Positions 16,975 to 25,370 of a stretch of 64,000 nucleotides of DNA are shown piece by piece. The DNA comes from Paracoccaceae bacterium (GTDB lineage: Bacteria; Pseudomonadota; Alphaproteobacteria; Rhodobacterales; Rhodobacteraceae). The notes beneath the pieces are model-generated. The model was not told the origin of the DNA, made no database searches, and worked only from the letters and a program-made list of their open reading frames with translations. Position 1 is the stretch's first letter. Each line of letters opens with the position of its first letter. The stretch lies in contig JANQRE010000015.1 in the NCBI GenBank assembly GCA_028284705.1, positions 1-64,000 on the forward strand. Reading direction: 5' to 3'. The position numbers and the translations under genes were made by a program.

Positions 16975-18306
16975 ATGTCGAGCGCTCTGAAAATCGCAAT
17001 TGTCGATGACGAACAGGACATGCGTCAGTCGATCAGCCAATGGCTGGCTCTCTCGGGCTACGATACTGAGACTTTCTCCAGTGCCGAGGATGCGTTGAAG
17101 AATATCGGCAACAATTATCCCGGGATCGTGGTTTCCGACATCAAGATGCCGGGCATGGACGGGATGCAGTTCCTGAAACGCCTGATGAGCCAGGATTCTG
17201 CCCTCCCGGTGATCATGATCACCGGCCATGGCGATGTGCCGATGGCGGTTGAGGCGATGCGCGTGGGTGCTTTTGATTTTCTGGAGAAGCCCTTCAATCC
17301 CGACCGGATGACCGAACTGGCCAAACGCGCCACGGTGGATCGGCGTCTGACGCTGGACAATCGGGCTCTGCGCAAGGAGCTGTCAGATGGCTCGGCCCTG
17401 ATGAAAAAACTCATCGGTTCCTCGCCCGCAATGGAGCGCCTGCGGGAGGACATCCTTGATCTCGGGCAAGCTGATGGCCATGTGCTGATCGATGGTGAGA
17501 CGGGCTCGGGCAAGACGCTCACCGCCCATGCCTTGCATGCCGTTGGGCCACGCGCGGGCAAGAAATTCGTGATGCTCTCCTGTGCCGCCTACGATGAGGC
17601 GGCGCTTGCGGCGAAACTCTTTGAGCCGGTCGATAGCGGTGACACACTGCCTTTGGTCGAAGAGGCTCGCGGCGGCACGCTAGTGCTGGAAGATATCGAG
17701 GCCCTGCCGGGCACGTTGCAGGCTCGGCTCCTGCAATTCATCAACGAGCAGGGCAGCCCGGCGGAGACGCGGATCATTGCGATCTGTAACAATCAGGAGC
17801 CGGACAAGACCTGCGAGGACCTGATCCGCTCTGACCTGTTCTACCGTCTGGCCGCGATGCGGATCACAACACCGCCACTGCGGCAACGGGGTGAGGATGT
17901 GCTGACGCTCTTCAATCGCTTTGCCGAGCAGTTCGCCGAGGATTATGGCTCCGATGCGCCAGAAGTGTCTGCGCAGGAAGCAGCGCAGCTTTTGCAGGCT
18001 CCCTGGCCTGGCAATGTGCGGCAGTTGATCAATATTGCTGAGCGGGCCGTTTTGCAGAACCGCAGAGGGTCTGGCTCGATTGCGTCGCTTCTGATGGCTG
18101 ATAATGACGAGATGGGACCGGTGGTAACCACCGAAGGCAAACCCTTGAAGGAATATGTCGAAGCCTTTGAGCGCATGCTCATCGACAATACGATGCGTCG
18201 CCACAAGGGCTCGATTGCCTCGGTCATGGAAGAGCTTTGCCTGCCGCGCCGGACGCTGAACGAGAAAATGGCGAAATACGGGCTGCAACGCTCCGATTAC
18301 CTCTGA
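16975..18306 (+). CDS. dctD: DctD-like response regulator lacking the sigma-54 GAFTGA loop
   Basis: 443 aa; AAGGA lies eight nt before the ATG. Receiver domain with phospho-acceptor D55 (SDIKMPGMDG), AAA+ domain with Walker A GETGSGKT (174-181), arginine-finger region RSDLFYRL (285-292), and a Fis-type helix-turn-helix at about 409-436. Two things are odd. The segment after KLF (~214-230), where GAFTGA should be, is shortened and has no such motif. Walker B reads LVLEDIE, not LFLDEIG. It is therefore unlikely to drive sigma-54 promoters in the usual way. Confidence 0.85.
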   Translation: MSSALKIAIVDDEQDMRQSISQWLALSGYDTETFSSAEDALKNIGNNYPGIVVSDIKMPGMDGMQFLKRLMSQDSALPVIMITGHGDVPMAVEAMRVGAFDFLEKPFNPDRMTELAKRATVDRRLTLDNRALRKELSDGSALMKKLIGSSPAMERLREDILDLGQADGHVLIDGETGSGKTLTAHALHAVGPRAGKKFVMLSCAAYDEAALAAKLFEPVDSGDTLPLVEEARGGTLVLEDIEALPGTLQARLLQFINEQGSPAETRIIAICNNQEPDKTCEDLIRSDLFYRLAAMRITTPPLRQRGEDVLTLFNRFAEQFAEDYGSDAPEVSAQEAAQLLQAPWPGNVRQLINIAERAVLQNRRGSGSIASLLMADNDEMGPVVTTEGKPLKEYVEAFERMLIDNTMRRHKGSIASVMEELCLPRRTLNEKMAKYGLQRSDYL

Positions 18307-18790
18307 GGCATCGCAATCCAGCGGAGGCGCTGCCGCGCCACATCTATTCAACGTGAGGGCGACCGTGACGCATTGCTGCAGCGCGGCGAAACTTGCGGAT
18401 TGTAAAGCGCAGGTAAAACACCTTATGTGTGCAGAACGGCTCGGTGCGCGGAAGATCGCGCATTGATCCGGGAGAGTTTCACTGCCGATACGCACGCAAT
18501 GAGATCATTGGCATGCGGCGACAGGATTAACGGACCGTCTCACCGGTCCAAGAGCCGCCGGATTTATCTCAAGCGGCACAAAGAGTTGGCACGGGCACCG
18601 GACAAGGGTGACCACGTGTCGGAGAAAACGCGATGCAACGCGCAGGGGACAGACAAATAGCGTGTGATCGGCCTGAGGCCGACGCAAGCGCATGTCTTTC
18701 TCGTCAGGCGCACATCGCCCTTACAAGACATTCCCGTAAGTCAGGACCGCCTGGACAGGCGCGTCTCTTGCGCGGATGCAAACGGAAAAC
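18307..18790 (+). promoter_or_regulatory. Long rne leader (484 bp without a gene)
   Basis: No convincing ORF on either strand. The stretch separates dctD from rne and holds small hairpins: GGACCG/CGGTCC (18532-18549) and CGGCC/GGCCG (18669-18681). In E. coli a long structured rne 5' UTR lets RNase E autoregulate its own mRNA; this leader is of comparable length, so a similar role is inferred, not shown. No promoter could be assigned with confidence. Confidence 0.5.
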
Positions 18791-21454
18791 ATGGCAAAGA
18801 AGATGCTTATCGATGCCACCCACCCGGAGGAAACCCGGGTCGTGGTGGCCAATGGAAACAAGGTCGAGGAGTTCGACTTTGAATCCGAAAACAAACGCCA
18901 GCTCGCTGGCAATATCTATCTCGCAAAAGTAACACGGGTCGAGCCGTCGCTACAGGCGGCTTTCGTGGATTATGGCGGCAACCGGCACGGGTTTCTGGCT
19001 TATTCGGAGATCCATCCCGACTACTATCAAATACCAGTCGCTGATCGCGAGGCGCTGATCGCCGAGGAACTGGCCTATGCTGAGGCGATGGCGAAAGAGG
19101 AAGACGAGGAGAAACCGCGCAAATCACGGTCTCGTTCGCGCTCCCGATCCCGCTCGAAGGCGGCCAAATCGGACACTCAGGATGCGGTAACAAGCGCCGA
19201 GGCCACGGGCGGAATGGATGTCATCGACCTCGATGAAGGGGACGAGGACGAGGTAGAAGTCTCCGAAGGCGTCGCGACTTCGCCGATGGAAACCGTGCCA
19301 GAGACACCGGTTGAAACACCTGCAGCGGGTGAAGAAACGGAGGATGACGAAGCCTCCAGGGACGAACCGACCTCTGAGGCGGAGGATCAGGCCGAAGAGG
19401 CCGAGCCCGCCACGAGCGAGGAGACCAGTGAGGAAGCTGGCGAGGACGAGAGCGACGAGGAAGAGGGGTCGGAAGATGACGGCATCGAATCCGTCGCCCA
19501 GGAGGATGTCTCCGAGGAGATCGCCCGTCCGCGCAAGCCGCGGCCCAAGCGCTATAAAATCCAGGAAGTCATCAAGGTCCGGCAAATTCTCCTGGTGCAG
19601 GTCGTCAAGGAAGAGCGCGGCAACAAAGGCGCCGCTCTGACCACTTACTTGTCGCTCGCAGGTCGCTACTGTGTGCTGATGCCCAACACCGCCCGCGGTG
19701 GCGGCATCTCCCGCAAGATCACCAATGCCGCTGACCGCAAGAAACTGAAAGAGATTGCCTCGGAGATCGACGTGCCGAAAGGCGCGGGCCTGATCGTGCG
19801 CACCGCGGGCGCAAAACGTACCAAGACCGAGATCAAGCGCGACTACGAATATCTGCAGCGGCAATGGGAGCAGATCAGGGAACTGACGCTGAAATCCATC
19901 GCGCCTGCGCCGATCTATGAAGAGGGCGATCTGATCAAACGCTCGATCCGTGACCTCTATAATCGCGAGATCGATGAGGTGCTGATCGAGGGCGAAACGG
20001 GCTACCGGACCGCCAAGGACTTCATGAAAATGATCATGCCGTCCCATGCCAAGAACGTGAAGCTTTACAGCGATCCCATGCCGCTTTTTGCGCGCCATCA
20101 GGTGGAGAGCTACCTGTCCGGTATGTTCAACCCCACGGTGCAACTGCCCTCGGGCGGCTATATCGTGATCGGCATTACTGAGGCGCTGGTTGCGGTTGAT
20201 GTGAACTCGGGTCGGGCCACCAAGGAAGGCTCGATTGAGCAGACCGCTCTGAAAACCAATCTCGAAGCGGCGGAAGAAGTGGCCCGCCAGATGCGCCTGC
20301 GTGACCTCGCGGGTCTCATTGTGATCGACTTCATCGATATGGAAGAGCGTCGTAACAACAATGCCGTTGAAAAGCGTCTGAAAGAGAAGCTGAAAACCGA
20401 CCGTGCCCGCATTCAGGTGGGCCGTATCTCCGGCTTCGGCCTGTTGGAGATGTCCCGCCAGCGTCTGCGCCCTGGCATGCTGGAGGCCACCACCCAGGCC
20501 TGTCCGAGTTGCCACGGCACTGGGCTCATCCGCTCCGATGACAGCCTTGCGCTCACGATCCTGCGCCAGCTCGAAGAAGAAGGCACGCGGCGGCGAACCA
20601 AAGAGGTACTGCTGAAAGCGCCGGTCAATGTGATCAACTATCTCTTCAACACCAAACGCGAACATGTGGCCGAGATCGAGGCGCGCTACGGCATGTCGAT
20701 CCGCATGGAGGCCGACCCGCATAAGGTAAGCCCGGATTTCGAGATCGAGAAGTTCAAGACCGCGACCCGCAATGTTGCCGCGCAGTCGAACAACATCGTC
20801 TCGATGGATAGCGTTGACCTGTCGGACTACGAACCCGATGAGGAGGAGACAGACGCGCCAGAGGCCGCCAACGAAGACGAACAGCCGAAGAAGAAGCGTC
20901 GTCGTCGCCGCGGTGGACGCGGGCGTTCCCGCAATAAAACCCGCGAGGAGAGTGGCGAGGCGCAACAGGCCGAGGCGGTCCCGGAAGGGAGCGAAGAGGT
21001 GCCTGCCGAGGAGCCCGCACCCGAGGCTGAGGAGAAACCGAAGAAATCCACGCGCTCGCGGTCAAAGAAAAAGGACGATGACGCGACCGAGGAGACCTCG
21101 GAAGAGAAGCCGAAGAAGCGCACCCGCACCAGCCGGTCCAAGAAGAAGGACGCCGCTGAGGAGGCTGTGTCGGAGGACGCCACGACAACCGAGGAAGAGG
21201 CCAAGCCCAAGAAGACGACCCGGTCCCGGCGCAAGAAGGCCGACGCGGAGCCTGCGGAAGAGGCGGTGGAGGCCAAGGACGAGAAGCCCGCGCCGAAAAA
21301 GCGCAGCACCAGCCGGTCGAAGAAGAAGGACGAGCCCGCGCCGGAAGCGGAAAAGTCTGAGCCGGAGCCTGCCATGGCCGCGGCAGAGGCCCCGAAAGAC
21401 GAGGCACCTGACAAGCCCAAGCGCAAAGGCTGGTGGTCACTCGGACGCTCTTGA
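18791..21454 (+). CDS. rne: Ribonuclease E
   Basis: 887 aa from the ATG at 18791 (MAKKMLIDA), the usual start in this group; an ATG five codons earlier is less likely. The S1 domain begins at ~35 and is interrupted by a ~150-residue Arg/Ser- then Glu-rich insertion (about 98-255), resuming at RYKIQEVIKVRQ. The DNase I-like and 5'-sensor regions follow, with the Zn-link CPSCHGTG near 570. The C-terminal ~200 residues are a disordered Lys/Glu scaffold with RSKKKD repeats ending WWSLGRS. It initiates mRNA decay and rRNA processing in the degradosome. Confidence 0.95.
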   Translation: MAKKMLIDATHPEETRVVVANGNKVEEFDFESENKRQLAGNIYLAKVTRVEPSLQAAFVDYGGNRHGFLAYSEIHPDYYQIPVADREALIAEELAYAEAMAKEEDEEKPRKSRSRSRSRSRSKAAKSDTQDAVTSAEATGGMDVIDLDEGDEDEVEVSEGVATSPMETVPETPVETPAAGEETEDDEASRDEPTSEAEDQAEEAEPATSEETSEEAGEDESDEEEGSEDDGIESVAQEDVSEEIARPRKPRPKRYKIQEVIKVRQILLVQVVKEERGNKGAALTTYLSLAGRYCVLMPNTARGGGISRKITNAADRKKLKEIASEIDVPKGAGLIVRTAGAKRTKTEIKRDYEYLQRQWEQIRELTLKSIAPAPIYEEGDLIKRSIRDLYNREIDEVLIEGETGYRTAKDFMKMIMPSHAKNVKLYSDPMPLFARHQVESYLSGMFNPTVQLPSGGYIVIGITEALVAVDVNSGRATKEGSIEQTALKTNLEAAEEVARQMRLRDLAGLIVIDFIDMEERRNNNAVEKRLKEKLKTDRARIQVGRISGFGLLEMSRQRLRPGMLEATTQACPSCHGTGLIRSDDSLALTILRQLEEEGTRRRTKEVLLKAPVNVINYLFNTKREHVAEIEARYGMSIRMEADPHKVSPDFEIEKFKTATRNVAAQSNNIVSMDSVDLSDYEPDEEETDAPEAANEDEQPKKKRRRRRGGRGRSRNKTREESGEAQQAEAVPEGSEEVPAEEPAPEAEEKPKKSTRSRSKKKDDDATEETSEEKPKKRTRTSRSKKKDAAEEAVSEDATTTEEEAKPKKTTRSRRKKADAEPAEEAVEAKDEKPAPKKRSTSRSKKKDEPAPEAEKSEPEPAMAAAEAPKDEAPDKPKRKGWWSLGRS

Positions 21455-21469
21455 GATCGAACTTCAGAG

Positions 21470-21494
21470 ACGGCGCTTCAGCGCCGTTTCTTTT
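21470..21494 (+). terminator. rne terminator
   Basis: ACGGCGC (21470-21476), loop TTCA, GCGCCGT (21481-21487), then TTCTTTT. The stop codon of the convergent M48 protease gene lies in the loop, so the hairpin may serve transcripts from both sides, though only the plus strand has a T run. Confidence 0.8.
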
Positions 21495-22815
21495 GGGTCC
21501 GTTCGGCACGCTTGGCATATTGCAGCACATCTTCGGCGCGAAGCCAGCCCGCCGAGCCGCGCGGCAATTGCCCGATGGCGCGTTTCGCGTGCAACTGCGC
21601 GTCCTTGAAGCGTCCAATCACCGCATAGCGCTCCGCCGTCGCGGCAGAGGCCAGACCTGGCTGGCCGTTCTTGGCATGAGCGACGGCAAGATCGCGCAGA
21701 AGGTTCGGATCGCCGGGATCGAGGGAACGCGAGCGGATCAGCGTCTTCAAGGCCTGCGCATTGGATTGCCGCGTGTTCTGCGCCAGAAGCGCGCGGCCCA
21801 GACCGGCGAGGATTAAGCCTTCGTTGCGCAACAGACCGGCTGCCGTCTGATAACTCGCCACCGCCGCCCCGGGATTGCCGCTTTCCAGCAGTACCTGGCC
21901 CTTCAATTCATGATAGAACGGATCACGCGGGCGCATCTGTAACAGCCGGTTCAACTCCGACAACGCTTTGTTCGGATTGGGCTGTCGATGATAGGCCACC
22001 GCCCGGCGCAGCGTTGCCATCTCGCCTTTGCCCTTGGCCGCAGAACCGCGCAGAATGGCGCGCGGATTGCCCAAGAACCCATCGAGCTTCGCCCGCATCC
22101 GCGCGTACCAATAGGTCGTGGCCGCGGGCGGCTCCTTGGCATTATTTTTTAGGCCAGCAGCATAGCCTTTCACGGCGCGCAGGCGGTCACGGGTGAGGGG
22201 ATGAGTACGTGCATAAGGGTCCTGTCGCCCGGGGCGCAGCGCCTCTTGTCCGCGAAAGAGCTCCAATACATCAAGCATTGCCGATGGGCTGATCCCGGCG
22301 CGCGACAGGTATCGCAATGCAGATTGATCCGCCGAGGCCTCTTCGGCCCGGGTATGGGCAAAGAACAGCCGCTGGGCCGAACTGGCGCCGCCTGCGGCCA
22401 AGCCGATGCCCGCTTCTCCGGCGCCACTCGCGGTCGCAATTGCCCCGAGCGCGATGCTAATCGCGGTGAGCCGACTGGCGGCCCGTGCATTCGAGGCGCG
22501 GCGTGTCAGGTGACCGCCGGTGATATGCGCCACTTCATGGGCCAGAACCGCCTGCAGCGCTTCAGGGCTTTTCAGCCGTCGGATCAGGCTCGAGGTGATA
22601 AAGATGTGGCGGCTGTCGGTGACAAAGGCGTTCAGTGTGTTGTCACGGATCACGAGGATGCGGATGCGGTTCGAGCCGACACCCGCTGCATTCAGGACCG
22701 GTCGCGCGAGCTGCTTCAACGCTTGTTCGATCTCTGCATCGCGAATGATCGTGGCCGCTGGGCTGGCCAGCGTCGTGATCACCAAGAGAAGGGCGGCGAG
22801 AAAGGCTCTGGGCAT
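21478..22815 (-). CDS. M48-family metalloprotease with TPR tail (BepA-like)
   Basis: 445 aa. Signal peptide about 1-21 (MPRAFLAALLLVITTLASPA). The zinc site is HEVAH in VLAHEVAHITGGH (HExxH) with the distal Glu in the EEASADQSAL region. From ~270 on the sequence is helical and TPR-like (ALSELNRLLQMRPRDPFYHELKGQVLLE). This matches periplasmic BepA/YfgC, which degrades or chaperones misassembled outer-membrane proteins. It is convergent with rne and divergent from the aminotransferase gene. Confidence 0.9.
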   Translation of the reverse strand: MPRAFLAALLLVITTLASPAATIIRDAEIEQALKQLARPVLNAAGVGSNRIRILVIRDNTLNAFVTDSRHIFITSSLIRRLKSPEALQAVLAHEVAHITGGHLTRRASNARAASRLTAISIALGAIATASGAGEAGIGLAAGGASSAQRLFFAHTRAEEASADQSALRYLSRAGISPSAMLDVLELFRGQEALRPGRQDPYARTHPLTRDRLRAVKGYAAGLKNNAKEPPAATTYWYARMRAKLDGFLGNPRAILRGSAAKGKGEMATLRRAVAYHRQPNPNKALSELNRLLQMRPRDPFYHELKGQVLLESGNPGAAVASYQTAAGLLRNEGLILAGLGRALLAQNTRQSNAQALKTLIRSRSLDPGDPNLLRDLAVAHAKNGQPGLASAATAERYAVIGRFKDAQLHAKRAIGQLPRGSAGWLRAEDVLQYAKRAERTQKKRR

Positions 22816-22866
22816 CCAGATGCGCTCCGGTTAGCTAGGGGTCGGGCGCAAGTCTGAGAGGAAGCC

Positions 22867-24009
22867 ATGCGGAATTCAACCCGGTCGGAGGTCGATCCGT
22901 TCATTGTGATGGATGTGATGGAACAGGCGCGCCGTCTGGAGGCAGCTGGGCGTCACATCATCCACATGGAAGTGGGCCAGCCCGGAACGCCTGCGCCGAA
23001 AGCGGCGCGCGACCGGTTGGCGGCGGCTATGGATCAGGATGCGCTGGGCTACACCGTGTCGCTCGGCCTGCCGGAGCTGCGAGCCGGCATCGCGCGGCTC
23101 TATGCCGACTGGTATGGCGTCGATCTGAACCCGGACCGGGTGATTGTCACGGGTGGTTCCTCGGCGGCTTTTGTCCTGGCCTTCACGGCCTATTTCGATG
23201 CGGGGCAGCGGGTAGGCGTGACCGAGCCCGGCTACCCGTCCTACAGGCAGATCCTGAAAGCGCTCGACCTGAAACCGGTCGGCATCCCGACCCATCACGA
23301 CAGCCGCCACGTGCCCGACCCGAGCGGCTTGGGGCTGGATGGGTTGATCGTGGCCTCACCGGCCAATCCGACCGGCACAATGCTAGGCCGCGCGGAACTG
23401 GCGGGCCTGATGGCGACGTGTGCCGAGGAGGGGATTACCTTCATTTCCGATGAAATTTATCACGGGCTACACTTTGAGGACCGCGCCGTCTCAGCGCTGG
23501 AAATCGGCGACGAGGTCTGCGTGATTAACTCCTTCTCCAAGTATTTCTCCATGACCGGCTGGCGGCTGGGCTGGATGGTGGTACCCGAGGCGGATGTGCG
23601 CCGGATCGAACGTTTGGCGCAGAACATGTTCATCTGCGCGCCTCACGCGGCGCAGGTGGCGGCGCTTGGCGCCCTGGAGGCGCGGGAGGAGACCGAAGCC
23701 ATGCGCGCGGTCTATGCCGAGAACCGCAAATTGATGCTGGAGGGCCTGCCGAAGGCCGGGTTCGACCGGATCGCGCCGCCCGATGGGGCGTTCTACATCT
23801 ATGCCGATGTTGGTCATCTGACGGAGGATTCGCTGGCATTCGCCTCCGAAATCCTCAATGCGGCGGGCGTTGCGGTGACGCCGGGGCTCGATTTCGACCC
23901 GGTGCGCGGGCACAAAACGCTGCGCTTTTCCTATGCACGGGCGACGGAGGATATCGTGGAGGGGTTGAAGCGTCTCGAAGCCCATATGGCGACGAAGATT
24001 TCCGTTTAG
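22867..24009 (+). CDS. PLP-dependent class I/II aminotransferase
   Basis: 380 aa; GAGGAAG before the ATG. PLP lysine in SFSKYFSMTGWRLGW, the SPANPTGT Asn motif, FISDEIYHGL with the Asp that pairs with the PLP pyridine N, and the C-terminal Arg in LRFSYA. It is in the aspartate/alanine aminotransferase fold group (AspC/AlaT-like). The substrate cannot be decided from sequence; it is not within a recognisable biosynthetic operon. amiC follows after 67 nt. Confidence 0.85.
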   Translation: MRNSTRSEVDPFIVMDVMEQARRLEAAGRHIIHMEVGQPGTPAPKAARDRLAAAMDQDALGYTVSLGLPELRAGIARLYADWYGVDLNPDRVIVTGGSSAAFVLAFTAYFDAGQRVGVTEPGYPSYRQILKALDLKPVGIPTHHDSRHVPDPSGLGLDGLIVASPANPTGTMLGRAELAGLMATCAEEGITFISDEIYHGLHFEDRAVSALEIGDEVCVINSFSKYFSMTGWRLGWMVVPEADVRRIERLAQNMFICAPHAAQVAALGALEAREETEAMRAVYAENRKLMLEGLPKAGFDRIAPPDGAFYIYADVGHLTEDSLAFASEILNAAGVAVTPGLDFDPVRGHKTLRFSYARATEDIVEGLKRLEAHMATKISV

Positions 24010-24076
24010 GTTCCGGGCGATTCTCGGTTAGAGTGCCGGGAACAACAACCGGGATATCCGGGTCTTACAGGCGGTT

Positions 24077-25276
24077 ATGACCAGAGTTTTGATGATCCTT
24101 GCGGCAGTTCTCTGCCTTTGCGCTCCTGCTTTCGGGCAGGAGTTGCGGGCGCTGGCCCGGCTTTTGCCGGAGGCGTCCGGGGTCGAGGACACCCGAGATG
24201 GGGTCGCGGTCACGCTCGCGATCACTCAGGCCGTGCCCTATCGCGTTGTGACTTTGGACGCTCCGAAGCGCGTTGCCATCGATTTTCGCGAGGTTGCCTT
24301 TGAAGCGACCGCGAAGGACATTCTACGCTCCGAAAAAGTCACCGATCTGCGCACCGGGCGCATTGCGCCGGGCTGGTCGCGACTGGTTCTGGATCTGGCC
24401 GCGCCGATGAAAGTGGACCTCGCAGGCATGGTGACCGATCCTGCAGAAGGTGACGCGGTCATTCAGGTGACCCTGTCGGAGGCCACGGTAGAGGAGTTCG
24501 CGGCTGCTGTCGCGCTTTCCTCGGACGATCTGGTGGCGCTGGCCGCATCCGAGACGCCACCGGCTTCCGACAAGCCACGGCCTGTCATTGTTCTCGATCC
24601 CGGTCACGGCGGGGTTGATCCCGGAGCGGAACGCGATGGGATCAAGGAAGCCGATCTGATGCTGATCTTCGCGCGGGAACTGCGGGAAATTCTCGTGCGG
24701 TCAGGACGTTACGACGTGGTCCTCACACGCGAAGAGGACGTCTTTGTCTCGCTGCCCGCACGGGTGTCCATCGCCCGTGCCGTGGAGGGTGATCTTTTCC
24801 TGTCGCTCCACGCCGATGCCTTGGCAGAGGGCCGTGCAACCGGCACAACGATCTATACGCTCTCGGACCGAGCGTCCGACAAGGCCAGTGCCGCACTGGC
24901 CGAACGGCAGGATCGGCAGGACATCTTGGCCGGTGTTGATCTGCGCGCGCAGGATGATGAGATCGCCACGGTGCTGATGGATTTGGCCCGCGCCCGCACG
25001 CATCCGCGCTCTGACGCGGTGGCCGACTTTCTGGTGGAAGGCTTGCGGGACAGTCTCGGCAAATTGCACAAACGCCCACGCTTGACTGCCGGCTTTTCGG
25101 TGCTGAAAGCACCCGATATCCCATCGGTGCTAATTGAACTGGGGTTCATGTCCTCCAAAGCCGATCTCGACAATCTGATGAACCCTGACTGGCGGGTGAA
25201 GGCCGCGCAAGGCGTGCTGAAAGCTGTCGATGCCTGGCATCTGGACGAGTTGGCGCGCCGGGAGGCAGGGCAATGA
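24077..25276 (+). CDS. amiC: N-acetylmuramoyl-L-alanine amidase (AmiC type)
   Basis: 399 aa. Signal peptide about 1-21 ending AFGQE. An AMIN domain (about 45-135) should target it to the septum or peptidoglycan; an Amidase_3 domain follows from ~170, with zinc ligands in LDPGHGGVDPGAE, the EADL Glu, SLHADA His, and the catalytic Glu in LIELGFMS. It cleaves the amide between MurNAc and the stem peptide during cell separation. It lies 94 nt before the PBP1A gene on the same strand, a common pairing. Confidence 0.92.
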   Translation: MTRVLMILAAVLCLCAPAFGQELRALARLLPEASGVEDTRDGVAVTLAITQAVPYRVVTLDAPKRVAIDFREVAFEATAKDILRSEKVTDLRTGRIAPGWSRLVLDLAAPMKVDLAGMVTDPAEGDAVIQVTLSEATVEEFAAAVALSSDDLVALAASETPPASDKPRPVIVLDPGHGGVDPGAERDGIKEADLMLIFARELREILVRSGRYDVVLTREEDVFVSLPARVSIARAVEGDLFLSLHADALAEGRATGTTIYTLSDRASDKASAALAERQDRQDILAGVDLRAQDDEIATVLMDLARARTHPRSDAVADFLVEGLRDSLGKLHKRPRLTAGFSVLKAPDIPSVLIELGFMSSKADLDNLMNPDWRVKAAQGVLKAVDAWHLDELARREAGQ

Positions 25277-25370
25277 GATTTGCCCACTCACACAAGCGTG
25301 AAACCGCCACGAATCTCAAGCTCCAAGCTTTGACCTGCGCGCAGCGTCCAAGTATATGTGAGCTCAATAA

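Noticed and set aside
19124-20965. 613-codon open frame antisense to rne
   Set aside because: It mirrors the biased codons of the Lys/Glu-rich rne frame; no ribosome site, no family resemblance, and rne is certain.
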